Shown piece after piece: positions 5,794 through 14,606 of a DNA stretch of 24,335 nucleotides (positions are counted from its first letter, which is position 1; each line of letters begins with the position of its first letter). The notes beneath the pieces were generated by a model, which made no database searches, was not told where the DNA came from, and saw only the letters and a list, made by a program, of their open reading frames with translations. Position numbers and translations under genes: made by a program. The DNA is from a virus. The stretch covers positions 2,951-27,285 of the IMG/VR virus record IMGVR_UViG_3300000101_000118; one strand, given 5' to 3'.

Positions 5794-8700
5794 TTAGTAA
5801 GGGTATACTAAAACATATTCAAACTTCATAGTACCCGAAGTATTGCTCATTTCTCTAATAGCGAATTTGAATGATGTTGATGTTTTATCAAAAATTGTTA
5901 GTATACAATCATTTTGTTCGTTGTAACTTGAATAGTTAAAAGTGGTTGTAGACACTCCTCTTAAATTTCCTAATACATAATAGTCTGCATCTCCAACATT
6001 AGAAAAACTAACTGTATAAATTGAATCATTTGAATTTTGGGGTAGTGTAAAAGAATATGAACCCTTACGTATATAAGGTAATGGGAGTTTTTTAATTGAA
6101 GAATTGTAATAACTATTGAGGTATTTGAAATGTATTGATCTATCAGTCGCATCAATATTTCCTTTGATATTAATAGATCCTGTTACATTTAAAGCTACCT
6201 CAGTTGTGTTGTCTAGATTAACAATTCCCCCTTTTGTTTCCAATATTTTGGTGGTATCTGCAGCTCCAGGGGGGTTTCTAGGTATTTGAACATATTGGTT
6301 ATTATTAGTTACAACTTGCACCCCTCCTCCGGAAATTTCAGAGAAATTAGAGGGTAGTAACAAATCTATATTATAGAACTGTATAGGGGTATAAGTCCCA
6401 CTAGTAGTAATGCGGGTTGTTTGGGTAGCCGTAGAAAATGTAGGTTGATTATTACTGGTAAGGGAGTGGGTAATCTCTCTAGAGGATCTAACTTTTAAAT
6501 TTAAAACAACTCTAAAACTATAGTAACTAGAAGTATTATTTACTTCAAATATTAAAGGATCTGTAATTAAATTTCTTTTGGATTCGGCTCCGATTGATGC
6601 CGCAGAATTATTAGTTAATCGTTCCCAATCACCTGCGTTAGCACCGGATTTTATTAAAGACCAATAATCTAATTCCTTGCGACCTTTTATAACAACACTA
6701 TTAATTATTTCTCGTTGAGCAACAGCCCCTTGCACCAACATTTCTATTACTGTTTCTAACTCCGCTTCTCCCCTATATGAATCCTCAGATGTGTAAAAAG
6801 CAGTATCTGGTTGTAATGTTGAAAGGTAAGATGAAACATCAGAAAAAGAAGAAGGGGATGTGCTTTCACCTGTTGGAATATCGTCTCTTATTTGTTCTTT
6901 TAAGGCGGTTGAATAGTTTTGAATGTTCCCTAAAGCAATTCTATCTACAGTATAGAATCCTGTTTTAGAAAACTGTTGACCATTGGAAGTATCTGATAAT
7001 TTTGTTTGGGTTTTGAAAGATCTGTTTGAATTTGTATACCCTGTAAGGTCAAAATTTGAAGAAATTATATATTGATCTGAATCGTAAAATTGTTTTGAGG
7101 CACCAGGTGGGGATAAAGAAGTATCTGCAGTCATTTTAGCTTTTAACTCTCCATCAGTGTCTCTTAATATAATACCTTTTTGGGAAGGATCTAATGTTAT
7201 CCTCGTCGTAGTATCTCTTAGAGACCCATTATTTACTTCCCAATTTCCAATTTTACCCGTATCTGCGTTTATAGATCCTGATATAATAGCATTGACCGCT
7301 GTCATATTACCTTCTGAATCAACTGAAAAATTGGGGGTTCCATCCCCTACATTTTCTGGTATACTTAATGATCCTCCTTCTAATGAACCTCCTATTATTC
7401 GTGATCCACTTACTGTACCTTTAAAAAATGCACTTCCATCAGTATCTATTCTAAAGTTTTGAGATGATATTGATCCATTATCTAAATCAATAGCCATACC
7501 TGCTGTAGACATTGATGATCCATCTGAAGTTCCTGAATGGTTATTGGAGAGTATTTTTCCGGTTTTAATTGTGTTTCCGGAGATTTTGGTTGATTGTCCT
7601 AAACTCTTCCCAGCTGACATTCTATTGAATATAAGGTAGTGGGAGTTACCATTCCTATTTATTGCAACCCCAGGTTTTAAGTAACGATCAGTTTTAGGAG
7701 ATATACCATTTCCTGCAAATGGGGCGGCATTTGGGTTTGTAGAGTCATATGTCCAAAATGGTTCAGAAAAATCCCCATCTTTAAATACTCTATAAATAGC
7801 CCCTGCTGGTTTAACTTGGATACTTACTCTAAATAAAGTAGGGGTACCATCAACTCGAACAGAGTTCATGAAAGCAGTTGCGTCTGTAATTGGGTTGGAA
7901 CTTCCATTTGCTCTATATAATGAAACTCCTTTTTCATATATGTAAAATGATGTACCCGAAAAATAAAAGGCATGTGTCATTTTAGAATATGAGTATGAGG
8001 ATTCATCTTTATCATATAAACCTAACATTGTGGTAGGAGAAGAAGAAGCTACTACATCCCACTCAAATGTTCCTCCATTTTCTCTATCATATATTGCTTT
8101 TGTACGAAATCCTTGTCCCCAATTACTTTCAACGTAAGCATTATTAAAACTATTACCGTAGGTTGGAGATTCATGACTTCTTTGGGTTGAAATATTGTTT
8201 TCAAATAGATTACTGTCTAAAGATCCACTAAAATTATAATCTAAAGATGGACCCACCCCTTCAATTTCTAGCTCTCCTTTAAATTTTGCATTACCACTTG
8301 TATCAATGTAAAAATCTTTGGAGTGGATAGATCCCGCGGCCGCTAACGTTACGCCCCCATCGCTCTTGTATCCATTCGTGTCTTTAGTACCTGAATATAT
8401 AGCTGTTGGGTCTACTGTCCATCCTCCTATTGTACCTGATTTTTTATCGTCTGTTTGAATGTATACTATTTCTGCTTCTACTAATTTTCCGCCATCGTCA
8501 GCAGTATTAGACCACAAATTTAAGCTGTTACTTCCAGAAACAACTTGTACAGTATCAAAGAATACACCTGTGCTTCCGTCGCTTAAACCTAAGTCTGATA
8601 TATGTAATCTAGTTTTAAGTGGGTTTCCGTTAACCGAGGCTTGGATACCATGGTAGTTAGGGTAAGAACCTGTGGCTTCCGCATCATCAACGGCTAGTTT

Positions 8701-11700
8701 TAACTGGGCTGGACCTGCTACTTTAGATTGGAAAGTGTAAATTAAACCTGTTGACTCCGTTGTTGGTGGGTTGTGAGGAATTGAAGTGCCTGCCCCAGTG
8801 GTGGTTATATGTAATAGAACGGGGGTGTCTACATTTTCGTTAAAAGTGTTATCTTCATTTAAGGCTGTATTACCTATCTTCATCGTACCCGAAAACTCAG
8901 AGTCACCATTGGAGGCTATTCTAAAGTTTTGAGATGATATCGCCCCATTATCTAAATCAATAGCCATTCCCGCTGTAGACATTGCGGATCCATCTGAAGT
9001 TCCTGAATGGTTATTAGATATAATTGTACCAGTTTGGATTGTGTTTCCAGAGATTTTGGAAGAAATTCCTAAAGTTTTTCCCCCTGACATTTTACTGAAT
9101 AATACATTATTATCTGAACTGGAATAATATATTGATGCTCCAGGGTTTAAATATCTGGTAGATACATTTTGGTCTTGTGAGTCATATATTGCATAGGGTA
9201 CTGAAAAATCTCCATTTTTAAATATTTTATAAACAGCTCCTGTTGGTTTTAGTTGGATACTTACCCTAAATAAAGCAGGAACATTAGTCACCCAGGCGTC
9301 ATCAAATATTTTTACTTGATTACCTGAGTTTCCATTTTCTATTATGAATATATCGTTGGTTTGGAAATATACAGTATGTACTTGGCCGTAGGGTGTTACA
9401 GGGGAAGAACTGGAGGAAGCAAAAAGTCCAATTCTTGTTGCCGCTCGATATTTTGATACTACTATATCCCATTCAAATACACCTCCATCTTTTCTGTCAA
9501 ATGTTGCTTTTGTGCGGAATCCTTCATCCCAACCATCGGCATTATTATTAAATTCATTTCCAAATACAGGTGAATCATAACTAACAGTTGTTGTTATGCT
9601 TGAATTAAATAAATTGCTATCCAAAGAACCGCTAAAATTATATTCAAATGATGGACCTACTCCTGGGTTACCTATTTGTAAGCTTTGTCCGTTCCATACT
9701 AACCCATCATCTCCTGAACCTGATAATACAAATAGTCCAGATGAAGACATGAAAGCTAAGAAATTACTTCCATTATGAAATCCAAGTGCATCCTTACTAT
9801 AATATAACCCTGGTATTTGGGGGGTTGTTGGGAGACTTCCAAGAGTCATATCCATACCAGGTCCGAAGTTATATGTTTCAGGGTTGGAGAAGGAAGCAGT
9901 TACTAAAATAAGATCATCTATTCGATTTTGTGCTATACTTGCTGATGTTATAGCCTTAGTTGCATAATTTAAGGCGTTACCCGCAGATGTTTGTGCCGCG
10001 GCTGCAGAAGATGATGCCTCGGATGATGCTAAACTTGAGGAGTTTGCTGTTTCTATAGCGTTAGAAGCACTTGTTGCTACGTTTCCTATAGAATTCTCTA
10101 AAGATCCTGTTGCAGAACCTAATGCATCTGCTGCTGTATTTTCTGCAGCGGATTGTGCATTATTACTTGCAGTAGTAGCAAAATTTTCTGCTGCTGTTTG
10201 TGCCGCAGATGCTGATAATGATGCTGTGGTTGCTACGTCTCCTATAGAATCTTCTAAAGATCCTGTTGCAGAACCTAATGCATCTGCTGCTGTATTTTCT
10301 GCAGCGGCTCGTGCATCATTACTAGCACTAGTAGCAAAATCTTCTGCTTCTGATTGTGCAGCACTAGCGCTAGCAAAAGCTGCTAAAAAGCTATCTACTG
10401 ATGATGATTGTTCATTTTCAAAGTCATCTCTAGAGGTAAAATCACCTGTATTTGTTACGTGTACTTCTCCATTGATTACTAAAACTCCATTACTCCAAGA
10501 TAACCCACTACCTCCACTTCCGCTTAAGTGAAAATTACCACTAGAATCCATATAAGTGGACCATTTATTCCCATCATGATATCCTAATTTATCTGATCCT
10601 AGATGTAGCCCAGCAGTAGGGCTAGGTACGCTACCTAATTGGAAACCATTAGGACCAAAGGAATATGTAGAAGGATTAAAAGTATTTGAAGAGTTAAGAT
10701 CGGTACCATCAATTGTTACAGTACCTTTAAACCCAGCACTTCCATCTTTATTTATATAAAAATTAGGTGAATGTAATGAACCTTGGTAATTTAGGATCAT
10801 ACCACCACTTGCCCCATTATACCCATAGATATTTTTGTTTGGGTTTTCAAGGGGTCCTGAATTTATATTGTATGTGCCTATTTGCCACCCCGCTAAAGTA
10901 CCTGATGTTCTATCTTTATTTTGTGTATATAATACTTCTATATTTTTTAAAGTTCCATTATCACCATTACTTGACCAAACTCTTATAGTGTTTGAACCTG
11001 AATACACGTATACATCTTCTGTATAAGTAGTGGTTGGAAGGGAATATGCATCAGCGTAATTGGGGGTTAATGCTGTTCCACCATTGTCGTTTATTCTATC
11101 AATAGTATCTTCAAATATACCTAATCCACTTAATCGTGTTTTGAATTTTAAACCATTGCATGAGGCTTGTATACCATTGTAATTAGGAAAACTTCCTGTT
11201 GCTTCAGCATCATGTATATCTAATTTTATTTGCGCTGTTCCCTCTCTAGAAGTATTAAATACATATGCTAGAGCGTTATTAGGAGTTGCATTTATAGGGA
11301 TAGCTGAGTTTACTGGGAAATTAGCAAGTGTGCTTGATAATTCTTTTGATGCCGTAAGTGCACTATCTAGTATACCTTGGGGGTTAGTGCCCACGTAATC
11401 TCCTAATCCAACATTAGCAGCTGTTGTACCTGCTTGTATTGATGCTGTATCTATATTTTGGACATTTCCTAACCCAACATTAGCAGCTGTTGTACCTGCT
11501 TGTATTGATGCTGGGGTAATATTTACAAAATTCTCTAATCCTAATGATGTAGCGCTTACGGTATTAACATTTGTATTAAGTACTTCAGAAATACTATATT
11601 CCTCACTACCAACAGATAATGTACCTGTAAATGTTCCAGTTGCTCCTGTTATATTTGATCCTGATAGATTACCTTTAAAGTGGGCATTACCACCCCCATC

Positions 11701-12450
11701 TATGCTAAAATTTTCAGATTTTATAGTACCTGCATCATCACCACTTAATATTATTTTGGTACCTGTATCGGAGAAAGTGGCATCGCTCCCATCAGCATAA
11801 CCGTGACTTTTTATTTCCCCAGTTGTAATTTTACTTCCATCTATCGCTGTAATGTTTAATGAAACCCCATTGATGTTTGTTATCTCATCATCATTTTCTC
11901 CTGAAAAGGTAACTAAACCTGAGAAGCTTGTATGTTTTGAAACTGCACCAAAGGCAGGAGTACCCACTATAGGGTCGGCACCTGCTGTTGTTTCAATTAC
12001 TGAATAGGGTATATGCCAATAATTTTTTGATTGTGAACCAGGTGTTAAGGTTGGTGGTGTTTGAGACCAACCAGTGGGTAATGCGGTAAATATTCCTGTT
12101 GAGAAATTGTAAGTAGTATCTACACCAACAGTACTGAATGTAGGTGCGTTATCAGAAGCTGAAGAATAAAAAACATACCCACTAGTAGAGGATTTTCCAT
12201 CATCTCCTGTAGGTCCTTGTGCAGATAAAGGAAGCCAATGAGCAGAATTAGTACTATCATCACCTTGCAATATGTAAAGGCCATTTGGGTTACTATCGTC
12301 ATTATAAACTGCAACCACCATTTGTTTGTAAGCATATGGGATTGATGTTAAATCACTTACTGTTTCTACTCTAGTCCTAGCATCTAAGGGTGCTTTTTTT
12401 AGAACTTCAAGATTTGTTGGAAATTCTATATTACCTAATTCTCTAGCCAT
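5794..12450 (-). CDS. Giant modular tail fibre protein, 2218 residues
   Basis: The N-terminus (1-75) looks like an attachment domain (APLDARTRVETVSDL, then a strand-rich segment to HWLPL), followed by a single short collagen-like QGPTGDDG. Several segments follow the pattern x-I-x-TG-x-I...(S)xNF-x-I-D-x-x-G-x-x-x-F-x-G, typical of long fibres and tail-tip proteins: about 205-265, 1134-1194 and 1627-1687. Repeated modules make up most of the rest: a 22-residue tandem repeat (about 313-350); module A/B (377-571 and 1217-1387, sharing DAEATGS-PNY-GIQAS); module D (584-667 and 857-927); module C (931-1131 and 1401-1624, sharing LFRVSIQ-KP-GA-Y). An Ala/Ser-rich, probably coiled-coil stretch spans 674-854. 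The C-terminal 500 residues are not repeated and are a candidate tip. Likely a trimeric adhesion fibre; no enzymatic motif seen. Confidence 0.85.
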   Translation of the reverse strand: MARELGNIEFPTNLEVLKKAPLDARTRVETVSDLTSIPYAYKQMVVAVYNDDSNPNGLYILQGDDSTNSAHWLPLSAQGPTGDDGKSSTSGYVFYSSASDNAPTFSTVGVDTTYNFSTGIFTALPTGWSQTPPTLTPGSQSKNYWHIPYSVIETTAGADPIVGTPAFGAVSKHTSFSGLVTFSGENDDEITNINGVSLNITAIDGSKITTGEIKSHGYADGSDATFSDTGTKIILSGDDAGTIKSENFSIDGGGNAHFKGNLSGSNITGATGTFTGTLSVGSEEYSISEVLNTNVNTVSATSLGLENFVNITPASIQAGTTAANVGLGNVQNIDTASIQAGTTAANVGLGDYVGTNPQGILDSALTASKELSSTLANFPVNSAIPINATPNNALAYVFNTSREGTAQIKLDIHDAEATGSFPNYNGIQASCNGLKFKTRLSGLGIFEDTIDRINDNGGTALTPNYADAYSLPTTTYTEDVYVYSGSNTIRVWSSNGDNGTLKNIEVLYTQNKDRTSGTLAGWQIGTYNINSGPLENPNKNIYGYNGASGGMILNYQGSLHSPNFYINKDGSAGFKGTVTIDGTDLNSSNTFNPSTYSFGPNGFQLGSVPSPTAGLHLGSDKLGYHDGNKWSTYMDSSGNFHLSGSGGSGLSWSNGVLVINGEVHVTNTGDFTSRDDFENEQSSSVDSFLAAFASASAAQSEAEDFATSASNDARAAAENTAADALGSATGSLEDSIGDVATTASLSASAAQTAAENFATTASNNAQSAAENTAADALGSATGSLENSIGNVATSASNAIETANSSSLASSEASSSAAAAQTSAGNALNYATKAITSASIAQNRIDDLILVTASFSNPETYNFGPGMDMTLGSLPTTPQIPGLYYSKDALGFHNGSNFLAFMSSSGLFVLSGSGDDGLVWNGQSLQIGNPGVGPSFEYNFSGSLDSNLFNSSITTTVSYDSPVFGNEFNNNADGWDEGFRTKATFDRKDGGVFEWDIVVSKYRAATRIGLFASSSSSPVTPYGQVHTVYFQTNDIFIIENGNSGNQVKIFDDAWVTNVPALFRVSIQLKPTGAVYKIFKNGDFSVPYAIYDSQDQNVSTRYLNPGASIYYSSSDNNVLFSKMSGGKTLGISSKISGNTIQTGTIISNNHSGTSDGSAMSTAGMAIDLDNGAISSQNFRIASNGDSEFSGTMKIGNTALNEDNTFNENVDTPVLLHITTTGAGTSIPHNPPTTESTGLIYTFQSKVAGPAQLKLAVDDAEATGSYPNYHGIQASVNGNPLKTRLHISDLGLSDGSTGVFFDTVQVVSGSNSLNLWSNTADDGGKLVEAEIVYIQTDDKKSGTIGGWTVDPTAIYSGTKDTNGYKSDGGVTLAAAGSIHSKDFYIDTSGNAKFKGELEIEGVGPSLDYNFSGSLDSNLFENNISTQRSHESPTYGNSFNNAYVESNWGQGFRTKAIYDRENGGTFEWDVVASSSPTTMLGLYDKDESSYSYSKMTHAFYFSGTSFYIYEKGVSLYRANGSSNPITDATAFMNSVRVDGTPTLFRVSIQVKPAGAIYRVFKDGDFSEPFWTYDSTNPNAAPFAGNGISPKTDRYLKPGVAINRNGNSHYLIFNRMSAGKSLGQSTKISGNTIKTGKILSNNHSGTSDGSSMSTAGMAIDLDNGSISSQNFRIDTDGSAFFKGTVSGSRIIGGSLEGGSLSIPENVGDGTPNFSVDSEGNMTAVNAIISGSINADTGKIGNWEVNNGSLRDTTTRITLDPSQKGIILRDTDGELKAKMTADTSLSPPGASKQFYDSDQYIISSNFDLTGYTNSNRSFKTQTKLSDTSNGQQFSKTGFYTVDRIALGNIQNYSTALKEQIRDDIPTGESTSPSSFSDVSSYLSTLQPDTAFYTSEDSYRGEAELETVIEMLVQGAVAQREIINSVVIKGRKELDYWSLIKSGANAGDWERLTNNSAASIGAESKRNLITDPLIFEVNNTSSYYSFRVVLNLKVRSSREITHSLTSNNQPTFSTATQTTRITTSGTYTPIQFYNIDLLLPSNFSEISGGGVQVVTNNNQYVQIPRNPPGAADTTKILETKGGIVNLDNTTEVALNVTGSINIKGNIDATDRSIHFKYLNSYYNSSIKKLPLPYIRKGSYSFTLPQNSNDSIYTVSFSNVGDADYYVLGNLRGVSTTTFNYSSYNEQNDCILTIFDKTSTSFKFAIREMSNTSGTMKFEYVLVYPY
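7451..9015 (-). repeat. Near-identical 95-bp duplication within the fibre gene
   Basis: The sequences at 7451-7545 and 8921-9015 differ at about 7 of 95 bases. They encode the SNNHSGTSDGS and AIDLDNG-ISSQNFRI segments in the same frame. They are the best-conserved part of a larger duplication covering modules A/B and C. The low divergence relative to the flanks suggests recent duplication or gene conversion. Confidence 0.85.
10085..10306 (-). repeat. 66-bp direct repeat in the Ala/Ser coiled-coil region
   Basis: The copies at 10085-10150 and 10241-10306 differ at 2 bases and are spaced 156 bp (52 codons) apart. They encode AAENTAADALGSATGSLE-SIG in the Ala/Ser-rich part of the fibre. The spacing keeps the frame, so gain or loss of a unit would change the fibre length without breaking it. 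Confidence 0.85.
11402..11513 (-). repeat. Tandem 22-codon repeat in the fibre N-terminal region
   Basis: The 46-bp copies at 11402-11447 and 11468-11513 differ by one base and have a 66-bp period. They encode ASIQAGTTAANVGLG twice in a row. Confidence 0.85.
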
Positions 12451-12456
12451 ATTATT

Positions 12457-13584
12457 TTATGTAAATTTTATTCTATAAAGTGGGTTACCATTTACGTCAC
12501 CACCACCCATACTTCCATTTTTAGTATATAATTTATAACTTACTGTTCCCCCGTGGATTGTTTCAGTACTATTTGTTACATCAAAAGCACTAGAGGGAAG
12601 ATCGCTATAAGCGTTTGCAACGTTATTCCATATTTGTATTGTCGTTGTTCTACTATTTATTAAAGCGGTTGGAATTTTTATTTTATGTCTGCGGACATTA
12701 TTAGTTTCACCATAATTTTGGGAAATTGTTATATTGTTAGCATTGATATTAGTTAAATCTCTTTTTACAAGGTTACCACCATAAGTTCCCACAAATATAG
12801 GATAGGTACCATGTATATTAACACTAGCCGAAAGGGTTGCACCTGAATATCGGGGTAAAGTGCTTGGATCTCCTCTGTTATCTAAAAATGTTGGTCCTTG
12901 AGAAAATGTTACTCTTAAAGTATAATCATTATCTCCTTGTTGGACTTGGTGATTAATAGTTGTTTGAGCAATAGTAGTTCCTGTAAAGCTTGGGAGGTGG
13001 TTTGTGTTATTGTGTTCAATCACAACTGCAGATGGGTTACCAGCATATTGTCCTTGGTCGCCTCCCCAACTATTAGATATAAGGCCTTTAGTAAAAGAGG
13101 GTGTTAGTACTGTACCAACAGTTGAACCTATTTCGTGCAAATACTCTCCACTTCTACTTAAACTTACTGTTGGATTTGAAGTTGTGGGTTGAAGAACAGG
13201 GAATAATAAACTATCAAATAAGTTTGTAAATGTTTGGTTTCTTAAATTTAAAACACTAGTACCTGCGGCTATACCCCCAACTGGAGTGACCATTGTTTCA
13301 TTAGGGTTTAGTGTTGTAGAATAAGTTGTTTTGGTTGATATGTTATTTCTATGGACTTTACCAAATTTTCCACTAACATTATCCCAAACTACTATATAAT
13401 CCGAAGTTACATCAGAAATTGTGGTATTTTTTAAATCTCCTTCTATATTTAAAGAACCCGAAACTTTTAAATGACTGAATACCTCGGAATTAAATACCTC
13501 TATAAATTGTTTAATGTGCCAAGCATTAACAGGTTCACCCTGTTCAATTTGACTTTTATATGATGTAATGTCAAATAATTCCAT
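12457..13584 (-). CDS. Tail/baseplate structural protein with WHI-x-QF N-terminal module
   Basis: A 375-residue protein. Residues 15-50 read EQGEPVNAWHIKQF, then LKVSGSLNIEGDL, and IVVWDNVSGKFGKVHRNNIS follows. This set of features also opens the S74 fibre protein (GTPIEPWHISQF, VLGSLTISGS, LLSFNNTTGQIFKSSIVDIS). The central part has NLFDSLLFPVLQPT (121-134) followed by PTVSLSRSGEYLHEIGSTV. From general knowledge, such a segment preceding Ig-like strands is common in phage tail proteins, notably of Bacteroidetes phages. The rest is beta-rich with no catalytic motif. The gene lies 6 bases upstream of the giant fibre gene, so an adaptor or fibre-attachment role is plausible. Confidence 0.7.
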   Translation of the reverse strand: MELFDITSYKSQIEQGEPVNAWHIKQFIEVFNSEVFSHLKVSGSLNIEGDLKNTTISDVTSDYIVVWDNVSGKFGKVHRNNISTKTTYSTTLNPNETMVTPVGGIAAGTSVLNLRNQTFTNLFDSLLFPVLQPTTSNPTVSLSRSGEYLHEIGSTVGTVLTPSFTKGLISNSWGGDQGQYAGNPSAVVIEHNNTNHLPSFTGTTIAQTTINHQVQQGDNDYTLRVTFSQGPTFLDNRGDPSTLPRYSGATLSASVNIHGTYPIFVGTYGGNLVKRDLTNINANNITISQNYGETNNVRRHKIKIPTALINSRTTTIQIWNNVANAYSDLPSSAFDVTNSTETIHGGTVSYKLYTKNGSMGGGDVNGNPLYRIKFT

Positions 13585-13602
13585 TTATTTATATCGTTTT
13601 GG

Positions 13603-13614
13603 TAATAAATATTG
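13603..13614 (-). promoter_or_regulatory. Weak variant of the candidate promoter element
   Basis: The sense strand reads CAATATTTATTA, a diverged form of the CATATTTATAA element, 18 bases before the ATG of the 375-residue gene, in the 32-base gap after the 327-residue gene. Support is only partial similarity and position. Confidence 0.2.
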
Positions 13615-13616
13615 GA

Positions 13617-14600
13617 TTATCTATCTATATTTATAAGGATTGTGGTATCTGTTGTTCTTGATGTTGGGAGAGGTTTTGCAAGTTTACCTACAGCCATTAA
13701 TTCATATTCTTTATTATATAACCCCACAGTTGTTGTATAGGGGTTGAAATATGAACCTGTAAAATGGTCATATAAATATCCTTCACTACCAGATAAGACG
13801 GTTGGGTTTTGGGAGAAACTAAATTCGTTTTCTTTTATAGTAGCTTTATATTGGGTTTCAAATATTTTATATGAGCTAGAAAAAGAACAGGTTACATTAG
13901 AAGAAGATATAAAACTATCTACTAAAGATTCAATACCAACTCCTAAAGCACCTTCACCATATAATAAGTCACCATAAGTTGGAGTTCCTTGAGTTGAATT
14001 AAGAAACCCATCAAATAAGGTTATAATACCATGTTCATATAAAATATTACCTATTATATAATTACCATCATTCCCAATTTCATCTGTTAAGTTTGCTTTT
14101 AATCTTCCTTCACCATCATCAAATATGTCAGCTTCGGGGCCTGATAGAAGAAAAGATTTGGGTTGGATGTAGTCACCAAATAATTTTGAAGGGATAGATA
14201 TTACCCCAAAAGAAGAAGAATAGGCAGCACTTGCTGTTACAAATTCTCTATTAGGCCATAAGGTGGTGGGGATGTAATTATAGAAATTAGTTTGATGAGT
14301 AGGACCTGTTATAGTACCATCATTATTAAAACTAGCAGTTGAAGCATTTTCTATAAATCCATCACTACCTGAGATGTAGTTTGAATAGTAAAGATGTTTA
14401 ATAGAATCGTAAAGTAAACTTTGGGTAATTTCATTACCTGCAATTTTACCCGTAGTGGTATTACTGTTAAATTTTGCTTCAAATCTATCAATACCTACAT
14501 TAGAACCAGTTAGGGCATCTCCTTGATATGAGAATCCTTTATTTACCTCAAGTGGAGATACTATTATGTCTTGTGAATTGAATTTTTTGTAAGCGCCCAT
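13617..14600 (-). CDS. Tail structural protein, paralogue of the adjacent upstream gene
   Basis: A 327-residue protein. It starts MGAYKKFNSQDIIVSPLEV and ends with GLYNKEYELMAVGKLAKPLP followed by a strand ending in ILINIDR. Both ends match the next upstream product (MGFKRFDPEDFVVS; GMYNDSNELLAVAKLSKPLV). A shared element (E)FSFSQNPTVLSGSEG corresponds to FNYSENPSFISGSTG in the neighbour. The middle has diverged. The polar, Ser/Thr/Asn-rich composition without signal peptide or membrane segment fits a virion protein. Baseplate or tail-collar placement is inferred only from its neighbours. The ATG lies 6 bases after the neighbour's stop, with no Shine-Dalgarno sequence. Confidence 0.7.
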   Translation of the reverse strand: MGAYKKFNSQDIIVSPLEVNKGFSYQGDALTGSNVGIDRFEAKFNSNTTTGKIAGNEITQSLLYDSIKHLYYSNYISGSDGFIENASTASFNNDGTITGPTHQTNFYNYIPTTLWPNREFVTASAAYSSSFGVISIPSKLFGDYIQPKSFLLSGPEADIFDDGEGRLKANLTDEIGNDGNYIIGNILYEHGIITLFDGFLNSTQGTPTYGDLLYGEGALGVGIESLVDSFISSSNVTCSFSSSYKIFETQYKATIKENEFSFSQNPTVLSGSEGYLYDHFTGSYFNPYTTTVGLYNKEYELMAVGKLAKPLPTSRTTDTTILINIDR

Positions 14601-14606
14601 TCATTT

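Noticed and set aside
7157-7462. Plus-strand 101-codon frame
   Set aside because: It is antisense to conserved fibre modules, and its proline-rich translation has no gene-like features or leader.
10085-10306. Regularly spaced repeats as a CRISPR array or a DGR template/variable pair
   Set aside because: There are only two copies, in frame within a protein; the spacing is coding sequence, and no reverse transcriptase or adenine-biased variation is visible in the window.
10226-10531. Plus-strand Ala-rich open frame inside the fibre gene
   Set aside because: It is the mirror of the repetitive Ala/Ser coding region on the minus strand; the repeats alone keep the opposite frame open.
12180-12230. 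Collagen-like shaft in the giant fibre
   Set aside because: Only one short G-P-T-G-D-D-G stretch is present, not an extended Gly-x-y repeat.
13586-13593. Sense-oriented TATAAATA (T4 late-promoter box) before the 375-residue gene
   Set aside because: It ends one base before the ATG, so transcription would begin inside the gene; more likely an A/T-rich leader.
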